Position numbers and translations under genes: made by a program
The notes under the pieces: generated by a model
Database searches by the model: none
What the model saw: the letters and a program-made list of their open reading frames with translations, nothing else
What the model was told of the DNA's origin: nothing
Part shown: positions 5,115-5,165 of the stretch, piece after piece
Layout of the letters: each line of letters begins with the position of its first letter
Position numbering within the stretch: the first letter of the stretch is position 1
Source of the DNA: Phycisphaerae bacterium
GTDB taxonomy: Bacteria > Planctomycetota > Phycisphaerae > Sedimentisphaerales > Anaerobacaceae
Reading direction: 5' to 3'
NCBI GenBank assembly: GCA_030667885.1
Contig: DAOUVA010000357.1
Location: forward strand, 1-5,165
Length of the DNA: 5,165 nt

Positions 5115-5165
5115 CTTTTAAGGTTCGGAATAGCGCCCCGGCGTATATCCTGTCCGTCCCAATAT

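Noticed and set aside
5086..5165. 3' end of another - strand gene entering from the right edge
   Set aside because: All three - strand frames are open at the edge for only 15-32 codons and none shows a recognisable protein motif, so no gene can be supported.

Overview
The window looks like bacterial chromosome. It holds five genes I am confident of and no recognisable RNA gene, CRISPR array or transposase. A lipoprotein-type formylglycine sulfatase, a stand-alone octahaem cytochrome c of the hydroxylamine oxidoreductase (HAO) family, and small CCTTCGGC...GCTCAGG dispersed-type repeats between genes together suggest an uncultured Planctomycetota-like (PVC group) bacterium, possibly Phycisphaerae-related. 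That assignment is inference; no marker here settles it.

Layout. Positions 1-300 are non-coding. They contain a perfect 10-bp inverted repeat at the left edge, nested palindromes, and a good sigma-70-type promoter (TTGTAA-17-TAAAAT) reading rightward. The octahaem cytochrome gene follows (301-1695, + strand). A 67-base convergent gap (1696-1762) separates it from a leftward gene group transcribed rplS (3421-3053) -> yraN (2939-2541) -> tatD (2536-1763). This group has its own promoter at about 3504-3531, an AGGAGA ribosome binding site and a GTG start on rplS. The 3' end of tatD runs into one copy of the short repeat, and the rplS-yraN gap carries a second copy. A further leftward gene (5033-3633) encodes a sulfatase with a twin-arginine lipoprotein signal. 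Sequence 5034-5165 is its upstream region, with one small hairpin.

How the genes relate. rplS-yraN-tatD is housekeeping: ribosomal protein L19, a nuclease-fold protein and a TatD-type metal-dependent hydrolase. The cytochrome is a periplasmic redox enzyme or electron carrier of the nitrogen cycle type. It stands alone, with no quinone-interacting partner beside it in this window. The sulfatase is a surface or periplasmic lipoprotein probably used to remove sulfate from sulfated glycans; nothing links it functionally to the cytochrome.

Most notable points: (1) a short HAO-family protein with eight CxxCH motifs, in which a C-terminal position often occupied by Tyr may be Trp, hinting at a reductive rather than hydroxylamine-oxidising enzyme; (2) the nested palindromes overlapping its -35 box; (3) a short repeat that supplies the stop codon and last residues of TatD. 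I did not find evidence of a wholly new multi-gene system.
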